From Sandaracinaceae bacterium (lineage in GTDB: Bacteria > Myxococcota_A > Polyangia > Polyangiales > Houyiibacteriaceae): a stretch of DNA of 64,000 bases. The stretch lies in the NCBI GenBank assembly GCA_016706685.1, contig JADJJE010000015.1, positions 124,001-188,000 of the forward strand. Direction: 5' to 3'. The translations under genes were made by a program, and so were the position numbers. Each line of letters opens with the position of its first letter. Positions within the stretch are counted from its first letter, which is position 1. Positions 62,321-64,000 of the stretch are shown piece after piece. The notes beneath the pieces were generated by a model. It worked only from the letters and a program-made list of their open reading frames with translations. It had not been told where the DNA came from and ran no database searches.

Positions 62321-64000
62321 ATGTCCACCGGAGCCGTACGCCTACCCATCCTGGACTCCGCCGAAGCCGTGGTCCCCACCAGCAAGAAGCGGCTTCCGCT
62401 GCTGGACCAGGTGCTGGCCGCCCAACGCGACATGAGCGCCGTGGAGCGCTTTGCCCAGCTGCACGAGGACGTGAACTCTCCGCTGATGGAGCCCTACTAC
62501 CGCGCGCTGCTGCCGGCCACGCCGCCGGGGCCGGGCCAGCAGTACGCCTTCGAGGTCAACCTGGACGCGTGCTCGGGCTGCAAGGCGTGCGTCACGGCCT
62601 GTCACAGCCTGAACGGCCTCGATGAAGGCGAGACCTGGCGAACGGTGGGCGTGCTGCATGGTGGGACCGTCGCCGACCCGTTCCAGAAGTCGGTCACCGG
62701 CGCCTGCCACCACTGCGCGGAGCCGGCCTGCATGAAGGGCTGCCCCGTGGGCGCCTACGAGAAGGACGCGATCACGGGCATCGTGAAGCACCTCGATGAC
62801 CAGTGCATCGGCTGCCAGTACTGCATCTTCACGTGCCCCTACGAGGTGCCCAAATACAACGCCAAGAAGGGCATCGTGCGCAAGTGCGACATGTGCTCGG
62901 ACCGCCTGGCCGAGGGCGAGGCCCCCGCGTGCGTGCAGGCCTGTCCTTCACAGGCCATCTCCATCAAGGTGGTGGACACGCAGGCGGCCCGCGATGCGGC
63001 GCGTGACGAGCAGTTCTTGCCCGGTGCGCCGGATCCCGGCATCACCATCCCAACCACCCGCTACGTGACCAACCGCACCATGCCGGGGAACACGCTGCCG
63101 GCCGACTTCCACGCCGTGCGGCCGGCGCACATCCACAAGCCCCTGGTGTGGATGCTGGTGCTCACGCAGCTCTCGGTGGGCGCCTTCTTCGTGGGCGAGG
63201 TCTTCGAGCGTGTGCTGAGCGCCGAGGCGCTCGCCGTGGTGCGTCCGTGGCACGGGCTGGTGGCGCTCGTGCTGGGCCTCCTCGCGCTCGGTGCGAGCAC
63301 GGCACACCTCGGGCGGCCGCAGTACGCCTTTCGTGCGGTGCTGGGGATTCGTACCTCGTGGTTGAGCCGGGAGGTGCTGGCCTTCGGTGCCTTCGCCGGC
63401 GCGGCGGTCACCTATGGCGCGGCGCTCTTCCAGGCCGACCACCCCAGCGTGATCCCCGGGCTGCCGCAGCTCACGGGCTGGGCGCAGGCGTCGCTCCCGG
63501 TGCTGTCGCCGCTCGTGGCGCTCACTGGCGCACTCGGTGTCTTCTGCTCGGTGATGCTGTACCAGTCGACCCGACGTCGGTATTGGAACGGCCCTGCCAC
63601 CAGCTTCAAGTTCGCGCTCACCAGCGTGATGCTGGGGCTGGCGTTCAGCACCGCAGCGGCAGCCATCGTGCTGGCGCTGACCCATGCCGACCCGCTGCCC
63701 CTGCTCGAGCCTTGGCTCGACTTCGCGTGGCCCATGCTGGCGGCCGCCACGGTGCTCAAGCTGGCAGGTGAGCTGGCGGTCATTCGGCACCTCCGCGCTG
63801 CCGGAGCCGGTGATCTCAAGCGCAGCGCGCGGCTCCTGGTGGGCGAGCTCGGCTCGTTGCTCGGGCTCCGCACGGGGCTCGCGTTGCTCGGCGGGGTCAT
63901 CTTGCCGGCGGCCTTCTTCGGTGCGTCGGGTGACGTGCCTTTCGTGGCCCAGCTGACGGTGGCGCTGCTCAGTGCAGCGCTCCTGCTGGCGGGTGAATTG
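62321..64000 (+). CDS. DmsB-DmsC fusion: 4Fe-4S subunit with membrane anchor (3' end outside window)
   Basis: 560 codons from the ATG at 62321, 3 nt after nirB, still open at the window end. Residues about 80-230 carry four [4Fe-4S] sets: CSGCKACVTAC, CHHCAEPACMKGCP, CIGCQYCIFTCP, and CDMCSDRL with CVQACP, as in DmsB/NrfC. From about residue 267 (HIHKPLVWMLVLTQLSVGAF) a DmsC-like anchor with several membrane helices follows. Normally two proteins. It should pass electrons between the quinol pool and a molybdoenzyme encoded beyond the edge, possibly nitrate reductase, given coupling to nirB. Confidence 0.88.
   Translation, partial: MSTGAVRLPILDSAEAVVPTSKKRLPLLDQVLAAQRDMSAVERFAQLHEDVNSPLMEPYYRALLPATPPGPGQQYAFEVNLDACSGCKACVTACHSLNGLDEGETWRTVGVLHGGTVADPFQKSVTGACHHCAEPACMKGCPVGAYEKDAITGIVKHLDDQCIGCQYCIFTCPYEVPKYNAKKGIVRKCDMCSDRLAEGEAPACVQACPSQAISIKVVDTQAARDAARDEQFLPGAPDPGITIPTTRYVTNRTMPGNTLPADFHAVRPAHIHKPLVWMLVLTQLSVGAFFVGEVFERVLSAEALAVVRPWHGLVALVLGLLALGASTAHLGRPQYAFRAVLGIRTSWLSREVLAFGAFAGAAVTYGAALFQADHPSVIPGLPQLTGWAQASLPVLSPLVALTGALGVFCSVMLYQSTRRRYWNGPATSFKFALTSVMLGLAFSTAAAAIVLALTHADPLPLLEPWLDFAWPMLAAATVLKLAGELAVIRHLRAAGAGDLKRSARLLVGELGSLLGLRTGLALLGGVILPAAFFGASGDVPFVAQLTVALLSAALLLAGEL

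Overview
The window is a chromosomal segment of a very GC-rich bacterium (about 70% GC outside one anomalous tract). It looks like a myxobacterium (Myxococcota, Polyangia type). The reasons are three Hanks-type Ser/Thr kinases, two PEGA-domain envelope proteins, two Cys/Asp-rich MopE-type lipoproteins (one carrying RCC1-like repeats), an OmpA protein with acidic Pro/Glu repeats, and a 2,141-residue lipoprotein of tandem cadherin-like repeats. This assignment is an inference from gene content. I see no tRNA, rRNA, insertion sequence, phage gene or CRISPR array. Both ends of the window cut through a gene.

Layout. 1-4.5 kb (minus): a four-gene operon with mostly 4-nt overlaps encoding a HAD-fold protein with degraded catalytic motifs, a fatty acyl-CoA reductase-like protein, a second extended-SDR reductase and a polysaccharide pyruvyl transferase-like protein (truncated by the window edge). 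It is preceded by a perfect inverted repeat. 4.6-5.05 kb: a 446-nt A-free, almost pure G tract. 5.1-6.9 kb (plus): a small membrane protein, prmA and rsmE. 6.9-11.6 kb (minus): a tandem pair of exported paralogues, a CTP-dependent lipid-kinase-like membrane protein, and a six-repeat PEGA outer-membrane protein. 11.7-17.2 kb (minus): a tight operon with a secreted or lipid-binding-like protein, a sulfotransferase, a class III aminotransferase, an epimerase, a VOC protein and a TetR regulator; it looks like an undescribed small-molecule or lipid modification pathway. 17.3-19.8 kb (plus): an SDR and prfC. 19.8-29.6 kb: a membrane Ser/Thr kinase divergent from an OmpA protein coupled to the giant adhesin-like lipoprotein.

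29.6-40.5 kb (minus): an enoyl-CoA hydratase with a KstR-type operator, a kinase-AAA-TPR regulator, a second kinase, and an RCC1/MopE lipoprotein upstream of them; then a CrtC-like protein. 40.6-44.4 kb: an FGE-like protein, two unrecognised genes, a polyphosphate kinase 2 and a globin. 44.5-49.9 kb: a second MopE-type lipoprotein, a PEGA membrane protein and a rhodanese. 49.9-54.1 kb (minus): an enoyl-CoA isomerase, an autoregulated TetR, a SnoaL-like protein, serine acetyltransferase, a small lipoprotein, and a MenAT1-like toxin-antitoxin pair. 54.2-58.6 kb (minus): a five-gene overlapping operon (membrane protein, rsgA, CPBP protease, hotdog thioesterase, extradiol-type VOC protein). 58.6-64 kb (plus): a small Gly-rich membrane protein, then an FNR-type box, a fused nirB-nirD nitrite reductase and a fused DmsB-DmsC electron-transfer subunit running off the window.

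Themes: cell-envelope display and Ser/Thr signalling; fatty acid and lipid modification under TetR-type control (three inverted repeats sit just upstream of lipid or acyl-CoA operons or regulators); and anaerobic or assimilatory nitrogen reduction at the right end.
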